Source: Thermoplasmata archaeon (GTDB taxonomy: Archaea > Thermoplasmatota > Thermoplasmata > Thermoplasmatales > Thermoplasmataceae). From it: a DNA stretch of 6,782 nucleotides. The stretch spans positions 1 through 6,782 of the forward strand of contig JAKAYN010000034.1 in the NCBI GenBank assembly GCA_021826785.1, in the 5' to 3' direction. This document shows, piece by piece, positions 5,641-6,782 of the stretch. The translations under genes and the position numbers were made by a program. The number at the start of each line of letters is the position of its first letter. Within the stretch, counting starts at the first letter, position 1. The notes beneath the pieces are model-generated. The model saw only the letters and a program-made list of their open reading frames with translations. It made no database searches and had not been told where the DNA came from.

Positions 5641-5673
5641 TCTATGTTTATTTTATTATGTAATTTAATATAT

Positions 5674-6782
5674 TTACCAGTGAAGTTTCAACTGCCTTGC
5701 AGCCTTTATTTCATCTATTCTTGATACAGATGTATTTCTTGGAGCGTTTTTTAGCGATTCTTCATCAGCACTAAGTGCATTTACCATTGCGTTTATATAA
5801 TAGTCAAGATCCCTCTTAGTTACAGTTTCAGTCGGTTCTATCATCATTGCCTCTTTGACAATCAATGGGAAGTATGTTGTCGGTGGATGAACGCCGTAAT
5901 CAAGTAGATATTTTGCTATGTCAAGTGCCCTTTTTCCAGTATTCTCCGTTGATAGAACAAACTCGTGCTTTTTCAATTTTTTGTAAGGTATTTTGTAATA
6001 TTTTGATAACTGATATGACATGTAATTTGAGTTCAAAACTGCCTTTATTGTTCTTTCCTTTAAATAATTGCCATTCTTAACAATGTATGTTAACGCCCTT
6101 AAGAGTATCGAAAATGAGCCATAGTAAGATGATATTTTGCCAACACTCTTTTTTATATTATAATTAAGATAATATTTTCCGTTATAAAATGAAACGATGG
6201 GCACAGGTAAATAATCCATTAAAAAGGATTTTACAGCCACTGGGCCAGCTCCAGGCCCACCACCACCATGTGGTGTTGCAAATGTTTTATGAAGGTTAAA
6301 GTGAACTATGTCAAATCCCATGGCACCAGGTGTTGTTATTCCAAGTATAGCATTGAAATTGGCACCATCGTAGTAAAGAAGCGCACCGCTTTCATGTATA
6401 ATCTCAGCGATCTTCATTATATTATCATCAAAAATACCCAGTGTGTTTGGATTTGTAATCATAAATGCGGCTGTTCTCTCGGAAACAACACTTTTTAATG
6501 CATCAAGATCAACTAGTCCATTTTCGTCTGAAGGAACCTCAACAACATCAAAGCCGCCCATGGCTGCCGATGCCGGATTTGTACCATGCGCACTGTCAGG
6601 TATTATTATCTCCCTGCGTTTTTCCAGTTCATTAATATCCTCAAAGTACTTTCTTATTATTAATATACCGGTGAATTCGCCATGCGCACCTGCTGAGGGC
6701 TGAAGTGACACATAATCAAGGCCGGAGATCTTTTTTAGATAGTCCTGTAACATGTACATAACCTTTAATGTGCCAGATCGGA
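5674..6782 (-). CDS. gcvPB: Glycine dehydrogenase (decarboxylating) subunit 2, P-protein beta subunit, cut by right edge
   Basis: This is the PLP-binding subunit of the two-subunit glycine decarboxylase of the glycine cleavage system. It decarboxylates glycine and passes the aminomethyl group to the lipoyl H protein in the cytoplasm. About 370 residues are visible of roughly 470-500; the frame continues past the ATG at 6759 to the window edge, so that ATG is internal. Numbering from that Met, LQPSAGAHGEFTG is at 19-31, DSAHGTNPASAAMGG at 55-69, and DGANFNA at 131-137. The PLP lysine motif NLHKTFATPHGGGGPGAGP is at 155-173, with Lys158 as Schiff-base lysine. PTTYFPLIVKEAMMIEPTE (293-311) closes the C-terminal domain. 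All are intact. The residues before Met, SGTLKV, correspond to the family's QG.L.LMY segment, with the usual Gln replaced by Ser exactly where the sequence may turn into adapter (6775 on). gcvPA usually precedes gcvPB in archaea and would lie beyond the right edge. Assignment is secure. Confidence 0.96.
   Translation of the reverse strand, partial: RSGTLKVMYMLQDYLKKISGLDYVSLQPSAGAHGEFTGILIIRKYFEDINELEKRREIIIPDSAHGTNPASAAMGGFDVVEVPSDENGLVDLDALKSVVSERTAAFMITNPNTLGIFDDNIMKIAEIIHESGALLYYDGANFNAILGITTPGAMGFDIVHFNLHKTFATPHGGGGPGAGPVAVKSFLMDYLPVPIVSFYNGKYYLNYNIKKSVGKISSYYGSFSILLRALTYIVKNGNYLKERTIKAVLNSNYMSYQLSKYYKIPYKKLKKHEFVLSTENTGKRALDIAKYLLDYGVHPPTTYFPLIVKEAMMIEPTETVTKRDLDYYINAMVNALSADEESLKNAPRNTSVSRIDEIKAARQLKLHW
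6775..6782. other. Possible leftover Illumina adapter at the contig end
   Basis: The final eight bases, AGATCGGA, are identical to the first eight bases of the standard Illumina read-through adapter. The gcvPB frame agrees with the family up to the Gly codon at 6772-6774 and then reads Ser-Arg in place of the usual Gln. This is what an untrimmed adapter would cause. Eight bases can match by chance, so it remains a suspicion. Confidence 0.5.

Noticed and set aside
5674..6759. ATG at 6759 as the true start of gcvPB
   Set aside because: The reading frame continues upstream with SGTLKV, matching the segment that precedes Met-Tyr in the family. About 100 N-terminal residues would otherwise be missing.

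Overview
This is an A+T-rich window, roughly one third G+C by eye. Its codon use favours AGA/AGG for Arg and ATA for Ile. Start codons mostly lack Shine-Dalgarno sequences and instead have TATA-like boxes about 20-34 bases upstream, so transcripts would be leaderless or nearly so. Together with a two-subunit-type glycine dehydrogenase, a small Rieske ferredoxin and an acetoacetyl-CoA synthetase, this points to an archaeon of the Thermoplasmatales (Picrophilus/Ferroplasma-like acidophiles). That assignment is inferred from style and gene content, not from a database match. Both end genes are cut by the window edge, and the last eight bases equal the start of the common Illumina adapter. The window may therefore be an entire short-read contig.

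Layout. Positions 2-655 (+) hold the C-terminal half of an NADH dehydrogenase-like flavoprotein. It runs tail-to-tail into a MarR-family regulator (645-1085, -), with an 11-base overlap of the two 3' ends. Upstream of marR on the same strand lie an acetoacetyl-CoA synthetase (1178-3049, -) and a soluble Rieske ferredoxin (3129-3464, -). These three minus-strand genes are separated by 92 and 79 bases, and each has its own candidate TATA box. A divergent 176-base region then leads to a 103-residue protein of unknown function (3641-3952, +). A 588-base stretch without an intact gene (3953-4540) may hold a decayed reading frame. It is followed by an EamA/DMT-family ten-helix transporter (4541-5413, -, with two longer alternative starts). 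A 260-base spacer contains an oligo-T terminator on the minus strand, and the window ends in glycine dehydrogenase subunit 2 (gcvPB, 5674 to the right edge, -).

How it fits together. The identifiable enzymes are ordinary central and redox metabolism: NADH oxidation, activation of acetoacetate to acetoacetyl-CoA, [2Fe-2S] electron transfer and glycine cleavage. The most suggestive cluster is Rieske ferredoxin - acetoacetyl-CoA synthetase - MarR, which could be a small regulated module for using acetoacetate or a precursor such as a ketone. That link rests on proximity and orientation only. I found no CRISPR array, tRNA, rRNA, intact mobile element or clearly new defence-like system. The less ordinary items are the unknown 103-residue protein, the possible pseudogene at 4211-4522, AT-rich palindromes next to marR, the hairpin in the convergent overlap, and the probable adapter remnant at the right end.
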